NCBI GenBank assembly: GCA_964035545.1
Contig: OZ037768.1
Coordinates: 10,868,741-10,932,740 of the forward strand
Source: Bugula neritina
Taxonomy: Eukaryota; Bryozoa; Gymnolaemata; Cheilostomatida; Bugulidae
Length of the DNA: 64,000 nt
Direction of reading: 5' to 3'
Positions 13,401 through 32,221 of this stretch are shown piece after piece. The translations under genes and the position numbers were made by a program. Under the pieces are notes generated by a model, which was given only the letters and a program-made list of their open reading frames with translations, made no database searches and was not told the origin of the DNA. Positions within the stretch are counted from its first letter, which is position 1, and each line of letters starts with the position of its first letter.

Positions 13401-16400
13401 AGTGAGCTTATACTTTTAACCCAACAGCTGATTACTGATGTGATTATGAAAACTGAGTCCACTGGACTGTAATTATATGATTATGCTGCCAAGTTGACCA
13501 TACTATAGGCAGCTTAATCTGATACAGAAATGGCTGTGGAAATGAAAGGCTATCGTTGTTGAAATGCTGGACTACCAATATTACGGCAACAATTGTTCAG
13601 TGCAAGCAGCATTTCTACATACCATCAATGCATCGAAACAAAATATTGAGTCAAATATGTAGTGAAAGGAGAAACTAGGCAACGTTGCATCAACAAACTG
13701 TTGTTTATATTTACTACTGTTACATATCACCTTTTAATAGTCCTGCGATGATGCAAACCATCAACAATATTTTTTGCAATAAATGAAACTTTTTGCAAAT
13801 GCAAACTAGCATGATGAAATCCATCAATGAAAGAAAACACTGAATTTGCTTCAAGTTAGCTAGTCAACCACAACAAAGTGGAGAATTTTGTTTTGTGAGA
13901 TAAAAATTTTAAATTAATTTTGCAAATTAGATAATCGAAGTCCCATTAAACTAAGTTTAATCAGTATTAAATGCTCTTTGACATCTTGTTTGGTGACTCA
14001 TGGGTAAGTAAAAGCTATTCAATTTATTTTACACTCAAAAGTACGGTGAAGAAATGCATAATTGAACAATACATTCAAATGTGCACGTACATCTCATCTT
14101 ATACGGAATAACATAAAAAGTGAATAGGAAGTCACCTTGCAAGACAAATAACTAGTCAAATCACTATTATTACGTCATGTGCCAAGGCCAGTGGAAATAA
14201 AGCTGAACAATATTATCATGTTCGAAAGTAATTCAAACCGTAATCAAAGGAATCTATAATTTATCGTTGCATAATACAAATAAAATAATGCAAATAAAAT
14301 TGACACCAGCCAACATTCTTTACTAGTTGCTTTTTAAATTTAGTTCAATATATTTAATGATTGGTTAATTCCAATATATGTATTATAGCAAGAGAGATGT
14401 AAATGAAAGACAGGCCTTAAAACTTTACGCTCTGCTAAGTAAAGCATAAGAGGTGGAGGCAAGTGCAATAGCTGTCATATGTCATATTCTAAGTATATCT
14501 GTGGGTAATGGTGAGTGTAATTATATATCTACCTGTTTTCATTGGTGAAGTCATACCGAGGGGAAGGATCATCATCGTGGTCATTAATGTCATAGCTAGC
14601 CTTGTCATCCTAACACATATTCAACAGTTATTGAATATAAAATAAGTATTCAATAGAATTGAATAGTTACAAATATCAATAATACATTAATCTCTATAAA
14701 CTCTTCATGTGAGATGAAGTTCTGAATCTCATTATTTTACAACCAGAAGAGCTAAACTGATCAAAGTTCTAAAAACTAGGCTTTACATTATTTGCATTGC
14801 CCTAAATTTGAAACTAATATTGAAATCAATAGCAAGAAGATATTGGAAATGCAAACGTTAGGGCACAGCCCATAACGTATGGCATTATTAGGCTTCAAGT
14901 TCACTGCAAACAAGTATTTATAAAAATCAATAAGATTGTAACAGTAATAAAAATTAGACTACCAACAACTCTCCCTAATTCGGCAGCAGCAAAAATAGGC
15001 AGCAGGTAAATAAATGCATGCTCACACACTATACATTTTTTATATATAGATACGCAGTAAATCTCATTAGGGATAAGCTGAAAATAGTACGAAACTCATT
15101 CTTTCACAATTCAATTCTTTTTTTCACGGAAAAGGTAATGCTTACATAGTTGTATATAAGGTCTGGGTGAATCTTTTCTATGCCATCATCTAATACTGTA
15201 ACAACCACCCCTTTACCAGTGAAGCCTTTTCTCCAAGCACCTTGAATATTCATGTCTGTAAGGCTGCTTCTTCCACTGTCTCTAGGGCCATGCTGTGAAA
15301 ATCAGAGGTACTGAAGCTACGTTCACCCTGCTACCAGTATGCATACTACAGCTCATGCTATCAAGTATACATTTATGTGTGCTCCAATGCTTTAATAACA
15401 TAAATTATGGTATAACGCAGCAAGTTAATAGATACTAAAAGACCATTTCATTATGTACATTGGATTTTATGGTCAAAATGCAGGACTAGACACTCTGGTA
15501 GACCACTTGGCAGGGATGAATGAAATGAAAGGAAGCATAGTTCCCATCAATCTCTCCTCTACAGAACTTCAAAGCTAATATATTCAGTATTTACAACCAA
15601 ATGAAACATGTCCAAAACAAATTGCCAAAATCTAAATGAAATGCTTCCATTTGCATAATTATGGGCTTTTTGTAGTAAAATTATACTCAAGCTAAAGGCG
15701 AGAAATACAGTTCATTATTGCAGAGACCTAGCAATATACACTCAGCGTGGAGATGTGACCAGATTTCAGATGATAATACTATGTTGAACTCATTTAGTAT
15801 GTCATGGTTACCCCCAAACCAAGGAACACAAATATGATATAAGAAATGAGGCAATATCATAATTGTGTCACCTTACCAGATACCATTGCGACAGATATTT
15901 GGGGTCTGAGAAAGGAAGAGAGTCTCTTTTCTTTCTCCTCTTGATTTCCTGTTGGGCCACCCAGTGCACCTGCAACAAGTATTCAGTAGGCAGCATTAAC
16001 ACCACTACATGGGGGCAATATTTATGTGACAGTTGAGTGCACTGTTGACACTGTCAACTGTCAGGACTCAGTGACATCCATTACGCTAGAATAATATGCT
16101 GCAACAGTTTTCAATGAAAATGATGGAAGAAAATATTTTAGAACTAGGCTTCCATTCCGTTATGTGGAAGAGTTGTGTTGGAATATATTAATCTTCGTGT
16201 TAAGTATATGTATTAGCAGAGTTTATGGTTAGCTAATCTTCATTAGCTAAACGCAGATTTTATCATTTGAACGCTTGCAGATACAGTTGAATCACTTCAA
16301 CACGCTGCAAATGGTAACCTTCAGTCATAAAATAAGCACTTTTATGCAGAAAGACTCAACATTAATGGTACATGGATAGTTGAGATGTATCTTGGCTCTA

Positions 16401-18876
16401 AGTGAGTGAACTGTACAGCTCAGGTGACATACAGACTGGTGAAGGCACCGGAGCCTACTTTATATTGTTTACATTGAACTGCATTGTATGCATTTTTTGC
16501 TCTCATAGATGTAATCAGGGCTGATTCCTGAGAGAGCAGTACAACAATGTTATACCAGCAAATATGTCTACTGGATCTAACTACCTATTGTTCATCTTCA
16601 TAATAATTGTAAATGACAACAAAAAACAAACTCCTTTGTTTGAAAGAGTAACATCAAACGTTATTTTTAATAGCACAGGCAGCAGTGTAGCACACAGGTC
16701 ATAAATAAAGTTCAAATGACTGTGATCAGTAATTATAATTGCTGCTGCTGCCTCTGGTCTCTTGGCAGTCTGGGGTGCAGCACGCTGTCCTATGACAGCA
16801 GCTAGAGTAGCAACTTTACAATGCTTGAGATATGCTAAGCAAAGTTATTAATATTTAGAATCATTGTTACGCCCTACAGCCCGATGACTTACATTTCTAT
16901 CAACTTGAGCTAATAGCCTTTCCTTTCTAAAATAATATAATATAATTGCTATAAATGTATAATATTTTATAAGAGAGTTCACATCTCATATCTTACTGAA
17001 AATCTCAACTTCACCAGCCAGTTTGAAGTCCTGGAACAGATTAAGCAATTTTTATTTCTCTGTCGTGGAACTTGTCACTATATTATAGATTAGGATTAGA
17101 ACCAGAACTAAACTGACCCAGTGACAACATCTGGCAGCATTTGTCAACTCGGTTACTCACCTCAGGATGGAGGGTCAGCTTAGAGTGGTGATGGTGACTA
17201 GCTTGCAATGATCTCTTCTTAACTTCGTGGTGTTGAAAGTGATAATATTCGTCCATGAACTGAAAATAAATGTAGTCATTAAAACCACATCCTCAAAACT
17301 TTCAACTGCACTGAGATGAAAAGAAAACATCAAGTATAAAAAACACCATTGAAAGTTAATTTAGCTATTGCTGGTTAGCAGTAGTAATGTATTTGTACCT
17401 GGTTTGCCACATAAGCTAAGTTTATTTAGCTCTAAGCAGAATTTAATTTCAAAATAGTAGTGCCATGATGTTCAGAGCAGGTGGCGAGTCGTTGGTCACT
17501 TAAATTTCAACAGTGAAAGAGAGATATTCTTAATAAAAATATTGTAAGTTGTAGGACAAACAGCCCAGTAACCACAATACTTCCACTTGTAGCAACAGAA
17601 CAATTTAACCATGTTTTCAACAAATTTCTTATCTCCATGGAAACCACAAGGTAAACAGCAAGATAGTTGGCAGTAAGCATTTATTAAGGATTAATATATC
17701 TGGTTGATGAATGAATAAATCATTTCAGTATTGACAGGAAAAATGGCATTAGGTAACCCTGCTGATGTCACTAAACTCTAAGCTGCCCCCTAATCAGTAC
17801 TAATGGCAGCAAAGCTAATGAACAATAACTTGCTAAATCAATAGTATGGTATGTTCCATATATGCTGCTGCTTCTACAAGACAACTTGCAGTGTGATGTC
17901 GACTGTTATTAGCAAAGTAGCAGAAATACAAATAATCTTACATGATACGCGATTGGGAAAAGATGGCTACAGATAAATCTTAGGATAACACTTAACTAAG
18001 ACTATATTGACATTGACATTCAGTAGTGCACTTAGTGAACCCTTTTAAATCAATAGTCATGGTTTGCTGATTGTTTTAGGAAAGTTACAGCTGCTGATAA
18101 TCACCACTGCTGGCCATTATCTTCAACCAAGACAACAATTATGAGCTTTGAATTGATAGTTGTCAAATAAATTAGGTTAAGGTGCAAAAGTAACATCTTG
18201 CTAAGTGTTTGTATCAAAAGATGCAGGCATATGTTCAATAATCTATATTGAACTGAAAGATAAACAGAAAGGATATGCTGAGACAAAGCCTTTCACATTA
18301 CTTAGCTAATTACATAGTTTAGTTTTTTGTGCAATTCTGCAAATACCTAATACTTGTAATACTGGCCTCTTACTTCCTGATACTAAACTGTAAATCGGCC
18401 CTGGAATGAGCAGCTGCCAAATCCTACATTGGTTCTCTGGGGGTCGTAGCTATTAGTCTTTACCTTATAATGTTTAGGTAACACCAATAACATGCAGTGA
18501 ATCACTAAGTCTATAAGGCATTTCAAGGATTCAACCACTAGTTATAGGGACTGCAAGTAAAGGGCCAGTTCCCTTTATACCTGCTGTCACTAGTTGCAAA
18601 GCTAAAAATATGGGTACCTTGACATAATATTTACTGATCAAATATGTATGCTGAAATATATAAGCAGTGACAGGCATGTTGCAATGAGTGTTTATTGTAT
18701 ATACAAGCAAATACCTTGTTGAGGTAGACAAACCCAGTCTCCTCTGCCACTGATCTGGCTACTCTCTCTCCTCCTTTAATATGCACAGCCCACAGATTAG
18801 AGTAGATGGCAGAGTATGTCAGAGGTATGATGGAGCACCAGATGATGAGGTAGATGGAAGAAGTTCTCGGCCACAT
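1050..18876 (-). CDS. FURIN: Furin-like proprotein convertase, subtilisin/kexin family, 17 coding exons
   Basis: Membrane-bound Ca-dependent serine endoprotease of the secretory pathway that cleaves proproteins after paired basic residues. Coding exons in transcript order: 18715-18876, 17161-17259, 15877-15969, 15146-15292, 14533-14609, 11928-12016, 11541-11713, 10930-11072, 9904-10074, 6010-6231, 5585-5770, 4174-4289, 3330-3739, 2710-2821, 2233-2319, 1740-1949, 1050-1456. Every join has GT/AG and keeps frame, giving about 967 residues. Order: signal peptide, prodomain ending KRRKKR (residue 102), catalytic domain with D153 (VLDDGIE), H194 (HGTRCAGE), N295 (SGNGG) and S368 (HTGTSASAP), P domain with RGD (WRGDLQIW), Thr-rich linker (576-696), one Cys-rich furin repeat (763-832), membrane span (853-875) and a 92-residue tail. 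The active-site numbers equal those of human furin. Longer than human furin because of the linker and tail. A PCSK5/6 assignment is less likely because only one Cys-rich unit is present. Confidence 0.95.
1740..1949 (-). CDS. FURIN: Furin-like exon 16: Cys-rich furin repeat
   Basis: Encodes [20 protein letters not shown] and then GYYV...[24 protein letters not shown]. The spaced CxxC pattern is that of one furin-type Cys-rich repeat. Only this one unit is found, against two in human furin and many in PCSK5/6. Confidence 0.88.
2046..2178 (-). mobile_element. Short element, family B copy 1 (about 130 bp)
   Basis: Read on the minus strand it starts CTTCGAATTATCGAATGG, continues with a TTTTTCATTCAATGTTTGGG block and then AAACCACAACCATA, matching copies near 26.1 and 38.2 kb in the same order. 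It lies in a furin-gene intron about 55 nt past the donor of exon 15. No coding capacity. Confidence 0.6.
2941..3153. repeat. 20-bp minisatellite, about 10 copies
   Basis: Unit TGTTACATGTTGTTATACAG with few substitutions (TATATG for ACATG in the last copies, one ATGCAG). It fills about 40% of the intron between furin exons 13 and 14. Open frames across it are artefacts of the repeat. Confidence 0.95.
3330..3739 (-). CDS. FURIN: Furin-like exon 13: end of P domain plus Thr-rich mucin-like linker
   Basis: The first residues finish the P domain ([12 protein letters not shown]). The next ~120 residues are dominated by Thr, Pro, Ser and Val, with runs such as [17 protein letters not shown]. Human furin has no comparable segment here. 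Dense O-glycosylation as an extracellular stalk is the natural inference. The complementary strand is also open, but only as a Val/Gly-rich shadow. Confidence 0.88.
5057..5165. repeat. 15-bp minisatellite, about 7 copies
   Basis: Unit close to AGTATAGCTACATAG, with early copies reading AGTTATAT. It lies in the furin intron between exons 11 and 12. Confidence 0.85.
6232..9903. other. Large furin-gene intron, no gene seen
   Basis: 3.7-kb intron between exons 9 and 10. It is AT-rich with scattered short frames only. No inverted-repeat element with clear ends and no conserved protein fragment was recognised by eye. Confidence 0.6.
9904..10074 (-). CDS. FURIN: Furin-like exon 9: catalytic Ser
   Basis: Encodes [17 protein letters not shown] followed by [21 protein letters not shown]368 of GTSASAP is the nucleophile. 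Cysteines 333 and 360 match conserved disulfide partners of the family. Confidence 0.94.
10594..10889. repeat. 14-bp minisatellite, about 21 copies
   Basis: Unit AATATAGCAACTGT, alternating with AATATAGCAACTGC and ending in degenerate copies. It lies in the intron between furin exons 8 and 9. Because 14 is not a multiple of 3, three overlapping frames stay open on the minus strand. None is a gene. Confidence 0.95.
10930..11072 (-). CDS. FURIN: Furin-like exon 8: oxyanion-hole Asn
   Basis: Encodes [20 protein letters not shown] and then [17 protein letters not shown]295 in SGNGG is the oxyanion-hole residue. A 14-bp minisatellite begins about 40 nt past its donor. Confidence 0.94.
11541..11713 (-). 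CDS. FURIN: Furin-like exon 7: substrate-pocket segment
   Basis: Encodes [20 protein letters not shown] and then [20 protein letters not shown]. The SWGPxDDG stretch is diagnostic of kexin/furin proteases, and its acidic residues line the S1/S2/S4 pockets that select basic substrates. 173 nt, ending in phase 0. Confidence 0.94.
11928..12016 (-). CDS. FURIN: Furin-like exon 6: catalytic His
   Basis: Begins with the codon that completes R193 and then encodes [20 protein letters not shown]194 is the triad histidine. The neighbouring exon 14533-14609 supplies the acidic Ca-binding stretch [19 protein letters not shown]. Confidence 0.94.
12017..14532. other. Large furin-gene intron
   Basis: 2.5-kb AT-rich intron between exons 5 and 6. 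It holds a G-homopolymer of about 11 at 13132-13142. No gene or intact element is recognised. Confidence 0.55.
15146..15292 (-). CDS. FURIN: Furin-like exon 4: catalytic Asp
   Basis: Encodes 49 residues including [20 protein letters not shown]. The first Asp of the LDDG motif is residue 153, the catalytic aspartate of the subtilisin triad. Confidence 0.94.
15877..15969 (-). CDS. FURIN: Furin-like exon 3: prodomain-to-catalytic junction
   Basis: Encodes [20 protein letters not shown] followed by [11 protein letters not shown]. The KRRKKR|D site (residues 97-102) is the primary autocleavage site. The exon is 93 nt, phase 0/0, with clean AG and GT borders. Confidence 0.93.
17161..17259 (-). CDS. 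FURIN: Furin-like exon 2: prodomain with internal cleavage loop
   Basis: Encodes 33 residues with [14 protein letters not shown]. The dibasic KKR at 68-70 matches the secondary autoprocessing site of furin prodomains, and H64 aligns with the histidine known as the pH sensor in human furin (H69). The exon is phase 0 on both sides. Confidence 0.9.
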
Positions 18877-18883
18877 TTCCGCT
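18715..18883 (-). CDS. FURIN: Furin-like exon 1 (first coding): signal peptide and start of prodomain
   Basis: The start codon is the ATG at 18874-18876. An acceptor (tttacag) sits directly upstream at 18884-18885, so a non-coding exon should lie further right. Residues 1-25 contain a hydrophobic core ([16 protein letters not shown]). The prodomain follows with [20 protein letters not shown] and ends in phase 0 at a GTAT donor. Further ATGs upstream in the same frame (18927, 18957) lie on the intron side of the acceptor and are not favoured. Confidence 0.85.
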
Positions 18884-21837
18884 CTGTAAAATAGCTGCTT
18901 TGTATGAAATTTACTAGGTAACTTCATTGCTGCTATACACATAAATATGCAATTCAATATTTTATTTTCAAGTATTTTGTAATTTTGCTATTATTTAATC
19001 AAATGCTAAAAATTAAAACTAAAATTAAATGTAAAGTAAATGTAGTACGGTGCAGCATAGGGTTCACTTTCAATTAAGACTACTTGAATTCTGCTAAAAT
19101 TGTATATCATATAAATAATGACAATTATACCAAGCTTTAGCTTCCACAATTTCCTCTTCTAAGCATTTATATGTTTAATAAATTTCATTAATAAGTTCAA
19201 CCTCTCCTAAGTAGCAAGTACATTGCACGTGCCTAGCAGCTTAGGTCTGCAACTATAAGTAGGATTTTAAATGTTAAAAATACGATTGTAATACCACTCT
19301 TAATTAGATCATACACACAAGATTAAGGCAATTGGGACCAAGCAAGTAACTAATGAGTGAATAATAAAGATGCTGGATTACCTTGCCCTAAAAGTAATCA
19401 TCACCTATTGGTTATGATAAAAACATAACTTACAGTAGATTTCTAATCAACGAAAAGTACCAAAACATGCAGTTAACAAAAAATAGGTGATCAACTTTCA
19501 CCAGAGAGTAAATTCAGTTGAAAACTTGAAAGGCCCGTTGTCTGGAAATAAATCTAATCATTATAGATTATGCCACCTACTTGAAAAAAGTAATTGGGTA
19601 ATCAAATGTGATTTGGGTACTCTGGCACATGAAAGACAAACTAATGGTATTATGTTCCATTAGCACTTGTACCAACATCTAATCACCTCAACTTTTTGAA
19701 GCCTAAAAATGCTTAAAGGTAGTAAACTACCACAAAAATATAGTAAATTTAGAGGCATCCTACTGCAGAAATTATCAATTTAAACTTAAATCAAATCTAA
19801 GGTAACAAATGTGTAGTTAGCTTGTTAAATAACTTATGTCCTTAGTAATTTGACGGCATGTCAAAATATGTTTTTAATATTTTATATCTACAAATTACAG
19901 GAAATTTTCCAGAATTATCAGCAAAAATAAAATAAATGATAATAAGAGTAGTAGCGTACATGTTCCCTCCGTTCCAGAAACACACCAACATAATGCATTA
20001 TTACTGTTATGTAAAAACTGGTTACATACGAAGCATATTTTATTGAGAACAGCTCATAGTGTGAAAAACAGCATTTGATAAATTTATATTCTTTCTTGCA
20101 AAATATATATCATTTTTCATTGTAGCTCATACCTGACTAAGAATGCATGCAAAAAAAACAAACTTGTAAAATAAAGAATATATTTTAGGTTACTACGGCT
20201 GGAGATACTGCCACGAGTGCCACATAAATATAGTTGTAATTTGATAAAATCATTAAGTGTTTTATGTGTAACACTTGATCGTCTAAAATTCCACTTAGAA
20301 GCAATATAATAGAAAAATTGAGATAGCCTAATTTCTTTAATTTTATTGTTAAATTTTGGTTTGGGGTGCAGGTTGAAATTTATACCTTATTTTGCTAAAT
20401 TTCTAATCTAGAACACAGGCATTTCTCAATTACCGCACCTACCTCCAATTTTTAAGATACCCCTCAGCCCAGCAGCTATCGAAAATTGTTTTATAATTGA
20501 TTATCAATATTTAGTCTAAAAAAGTGCTATTAAATAAATTGACTGAATACAAGTGGCTTATATATTTGATTAAATCTAGAACTATAGTTTTGGGTAGTCA
20601 CTTAAAATTTTAATCCAGTAGAATTTAAACTAGACATCAGGAGCTAGCCATTTCTGTTAACTTGAAGTATTGGCAACTCAAATTGCTAAACTTTAAATTT
20701 TGCATTCAAATAAGTTTAATTATAACTTATACTATATTCTTACAAATGGTTGCAATAGTTTAACAACTTATTCACAACTTCTGGGAACTAACTGTGGGTG
20801 ATGTTCTGGAGTATCAAAGTTAAAGTTGGCTGAATGGGTGAATAAAATGACACTAAATCTGAATATAGATTAAAACCACACTAAATTATAGAATGGTCAT
20901 TGGACTTGACCTTAGCCAAAACTACTATTAGTTTTATTAATAATACAAATTATCACTCAGTTACAGGGAAGTTTACTAATAGTTGTAGCTCTACGTATAA
21001 GTATAGGTATTGGTCGATGAATAATTAAAAATTTATGCTAACGTAAATCATTATAATAATTAGACTAATAGTAGTATAATTAGTTATAGTTATCATGAAT
21101 GCAGTCATATCTATACCCAAGGTTAAAGTGATAGGAATCAGACAAATGTAAATAACTAAATTATTATATTAGTAACAAAACAAGATGAAAAACGCTTTTT
21201 GGGGCTGAAGTGAATTAAGAGAAATTATTATTATTATAACAAACCATTCTATAGTAATACTGACAGTATGAGTATGAGTATTAGTATGAATATCAGTACT
21301 ATAACATTAACTATGTTATTGTTTAATAAGCAAACCAAAGTGGGTGCAATTATAAAATTAAATGCAAGCTTAGCAATAGCTGCAACTTGATCTTGACTTT
21401 TAGTTTTAATAAAACTTCTAATTTTAATTTTATTCTTTGCTAAAATTAAAACTTAAATAAACTGTTACAGTAATACTATTAGTATTACTATTATTCTTTA
21501 TTGATAATCAAATAGTATACTAATAGTAATTAGTAATACCACCTGATTTTTCACGAAGCAAGTGCAAACTGAAGTTCAAATTAATTCCTTATTTACTTTT
21601 AGATAATATTTAAATTAATGAGTATCACTATTACTATTAGTATTACTATTACTATTACTATTAGTATTGGTACTACTACTGTCATTATCATTGCTGTAAT
21701 TGTTGCTAGCTTATCCTATTCATTGACAGTCAAACTGAATGTGATAGTACCTACTGATACTTATACTAATTGAGATCAAATCAGACTGTCTAACAGTAAC
21801 TTGAACTTTCACTTTGACAAATACTGATAGTCATAAT

Positions 21838-21946
21838 CATAGTGATAGTAATACTAATACTAATACTAATACTAATAGTAATACTAATACTAATACTAAT
21901 ACTAATAGTAATACTAATAGTAATAGTAATAGTAATAGTAATACTG
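21838..21946. repeat. TAATAC/TAATAG hexanucleotide repeat
   Basis: Nearly uninterrupted 6-bp units of TAATAC and TAATAG. Looser tracts of the same units extend left to about 21250. Confidence 0.85.
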
Positions 21947-22187
21947 ATTGAATGACCCCAGACTGATGAACTGGGGGCTATTCAATTACATTTCTTGCAA
22001 ACTTTGACAATGCATTTGCTCACACAAAATAAAATATAAATTTTCTAATTACTTACTAGATGTTGAATTGAATTTAGTCGTCTGTACAGTTTTCTTACCA
22101 TCTTAAGTAAAATAACAATTCTTGAAACCAAAAATACCTCCACAACCCGAAAATGTTCAGTTACTTCAACATGTGCGCAAAGCACGT

Positions 22188-22218
22188 TGATTGGCTATTT
22201 AGTTTTGACCTTTGACTC
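22188..22218 (-). promoter_or_regulatory. CCAAT box plus DR1-like site, candidate furin promoter region
   Basis: On the minus strand GAGTCAAAGGTCA (22206-22218) resembles a direct repeat spaced by one, bound by HNF4/RXR-type receptors. AGCCAATCAA (22188-22197) is a CCAAT box. They lie about 3.3 kb upstream of the first furin coding exon, which needs an upstream non-coding exon. Motif-only evidence. Confidence 0.25.
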
Positions 22219-23605
22219 TTTTGCTTGATTGTATGATACTAATAGCATTTTCGAGTTTTTAAGAAAGCACAACTTCGTTAGCGTACATCAAATAATGTTG
22301 AAAACATAACTCTCAAAGTCTAATGTAGGAGAGCGAGGTTACCATTTCAAATATTATATTTAGAGCACAATACTATACAAAATAAAAATACTTTTATTGT
22401 GAGAACCATTAAATTAAAATTGCTGTACTTGTAAAAACAAAACGCACATATTCTTTTGTATATTGTGTATGTATAAGCATGAACCAGGTTTTCTGTTGAT
22501 GCATATATTATAATTTACATTGATACCATTTGATATTGGCAACAATTTATATTGCCTTTATATAGATCTAAGAAAATTTAGCAGAAGAGTAAGAAAAACT
22601 GCTCATTGACAAAGCAATCTAACTAAATCATGGCAATGGCTGATGTGTTATGGGTTGTGACAGTTCACAGCAATGATACTACAGGTACTACTTTAAGTTA
22701 TTGGCCAAAACAGAAACTTTCAATTATAGCGGTTTAATTCCACCAATTTATCTTCATTTTTGAATGCATGCAATAGACTATTACAGTGGAGGTACTATCA
22801 AGTTTGCCGAAAAATGGTGGAGGCTATTGTGTACAAATTTTGCATATACCATCATTTTTGACCACTGCTTCATAAATTCATAAAAGTATAGTTCACCAAT
22901 AATAAAATAATACATGCATAGAGCAGAGCCATTTGCTGACAATACAAGTTATATTTATGTTTAAATTAAGGTAAAGTTTGGTTGACTAATTGGTTGGTAC
23001 ATACACCAAAAAATAATTAAATATCTGTACGCCCAAATATACACCAGCATACATAATCAATTATTTAAACTTTTTTTTATAGACTTTCTTAAAGTTTTGA
23101 ACAAATACAATAAAATATAAGTTTCAAGCAGTTTATTACCACCCATCATGTACAAAAATTTATTTCTGTCAAAGTAGCAGAACACTCCAAAATATAGAAT
23201 CAACTATGTACTGGCAACTATGTAATAACAACTATGTACTAGTAACTATGTACTAGTAACTACTAGCAAACGAGTGACACACAGGAAGATAATTTTTAGT
23301 TGGAAATATCTATAAAAATATGATTACTTACACTGATTCACTACATTATATTACTGCAAAACATTCAAACTTGAAAAAATCTATAGAGTACTTTAAAAAT
23401 TGAAAATGTTGTAATAGTTGAGCATTAATGCCCAAAACACCACTTAAAACTGTAACTGAGTTAGGCACTGAAAATGTGTATATATTTTCTGAGAATACTA
23501 ATAAATAATACAAAAAATAATGACACAACACACGTTGTCCTGTAAAAAAAACTCAAGAAAGCATCATTCTAGATCTGTCCTATGTGATGACATAAAAGCA
23601 AATAC

Positions 23606-30821
<7,216 letters not shown>

Positions 30822-30941
30822 CCTCTGCAAATATAAAAACAGTCCCACAGTATATTTAAAGAGTTCGTTGTTTACACTTGTTAGCTTTGCTTGTGTTTTT
30901 TTGCTTTTTAGGTTAATGAAATTTTGCTTGAGGTGACAATA

Positions 30942-31322
30942 AGCCTTGGGCCACACGGTACATATTTTCGCAGACAAAAAGTTTGAACCACGAGTAGAAA
31001 AGGTGTTCACTGTACGGAACATAGCATCAGTAAAATCGAAAAACTACTAGCTAATAACATTTGCATTTAACTTTACTGCTCACCTTGTTGCTATGGCTAC
31101 ACGTGCGGGATAAATTAAATTTTCATTTTTAAATCTCACTTGCTTTCAATAAAACGCAATTAACTGGAATGTAGCACTAAATTAAAAAAAGTGGGCTCGC
31201 TAAATAATTACCAGCCAATTAGGTGATGACGACAGAAACAATTTGCACTTGCGTTCAGAATGCTGATCGACAATGGCAGTGCAAATATTCGTCTGCGAAA
31301 ATAAGCACCGTGGCCTTACGCT
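30942..31322 (+). mobile_element. MITE-like element, family A copy 1 (about 380 bp)
   Basis: Left end AGCCTTGGGCCACACGG followed by ATATTTTCGCAGAC. The right end is its inverse (GTCTGCGAAAATA, then CCGTGGCCTTACGCT). The interior holds ATTTAACTTTACTGCTC and CCAGCCAATTAG, shared with copies 2 and 3. It lies about 120 bp upstream of the first CCDC177-like coding exon, in its presumed 5' UTR intron or promoter. Confidence 0.75.
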
Positions 31323-31863
31323 AATGCCTTACAATCACCATAACATTATGCAAGCTAGGTTCTGGTTTGCACTTATAATCACTGAAATGGAATACATTTA
31401 TTTCAATTCAGTGCTTAAAATATAAATTAATAGACTTCTACTGTCCTGGTGTACATTACATTGCATCACCTAAATTTACATTCTTTTAATGCCACAATAT
31501 CTAATAGGATCCTTCAAATCAAGTTGGGCAAGTCAAGCCAATTCTCATAACTTTAACTATTCAACTGAGTTATTAAATCTAAGATAGTCGGCAAGTGCTC
31601 AAGTCACTTCGATTTTGGGTTCACCAAATGGCATATTTATAAGTTTTTATAGTGTGAGTAAAATTACTATGATGAAAAAACAAAATGACCACATTGATAA
31701 TCCGCACCAATTAGCTGCAATAATAGTAAATTACTTAGTGCAACATACAACTGTGAGCAGCTGTCATAGAGCAATAAAATTAAATTAACTTGTTGAAACA
31801 AGGTTATTGCTGCATGCTCATTAAAGAAAAAATTGCTCTGGCTTAATAGAGCTACATTTAGTA

Positions 31864-32221
31864 AGCGTAGGGCCACACCTCTAGCCCAAGAATGGGCTGT
31901 TGTGTGCAAATTTTTATGCGGGTAACATGCTTAGCGGGAAGTGCAGAAAGCTCGTGCGGGTCTGATTTAATTGGCTGATTACCCTTTAGCGAGCACACTT
32001 TTAATTTCAACTCGTGTTTTAGTTTTTAGTGATCTGAATTAAAACAGTTTCATATAGTTTGCATTTCCGCTTTTATAATATCTAAAGTCACTTTGCCAAT
32101 GACGCAAATTTAAAAACAAATGTCTATAGACGAGCAGTAAAGTTAAACTCGTCATTCCCGGAACGGGATTTCAAAAAATTGGACCCGCATGAGGGAAACC
32201 CGAGTCGTGTGGCCCTAGGCT
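31864..32221 (-). mobile_element. MITE-like element, family A copy 2 (about 358 bp)
   Basis: Ends AGCGTAGGGCCACACC and GTCGTGTGGCCCTAGGCT are inverted repeats. The interior on the minus strand shows GGTCCAATTTTTTGAAA, AGTTTAACTTTACTGCTCGT and CAGCCAATTAAATC, in the same order as copy 3. Non-coding. Confidence 0.78.

Larger units (their letters stand above)
18884..23605. other. Space between the furin-like and CCDC177-like genes
   Basis: Should contain the furin 5' UTR exon(s) and promoter, and the 3' UTR of the CCDC177-like gene. A minus-strand AATAAA (TTTATT at 23159-23164) is a possible polyadenylation signal about 440 nt past the CCDC177-like stop. 21250-21946 is rich in TAATAC/TAATAG hexamers. 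A short 15-bp-like repeat (TAACTATGTACTAG variants, about 4 copies) is at 23206-23265. No coding exon could be supported. Confidence 0.5.
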
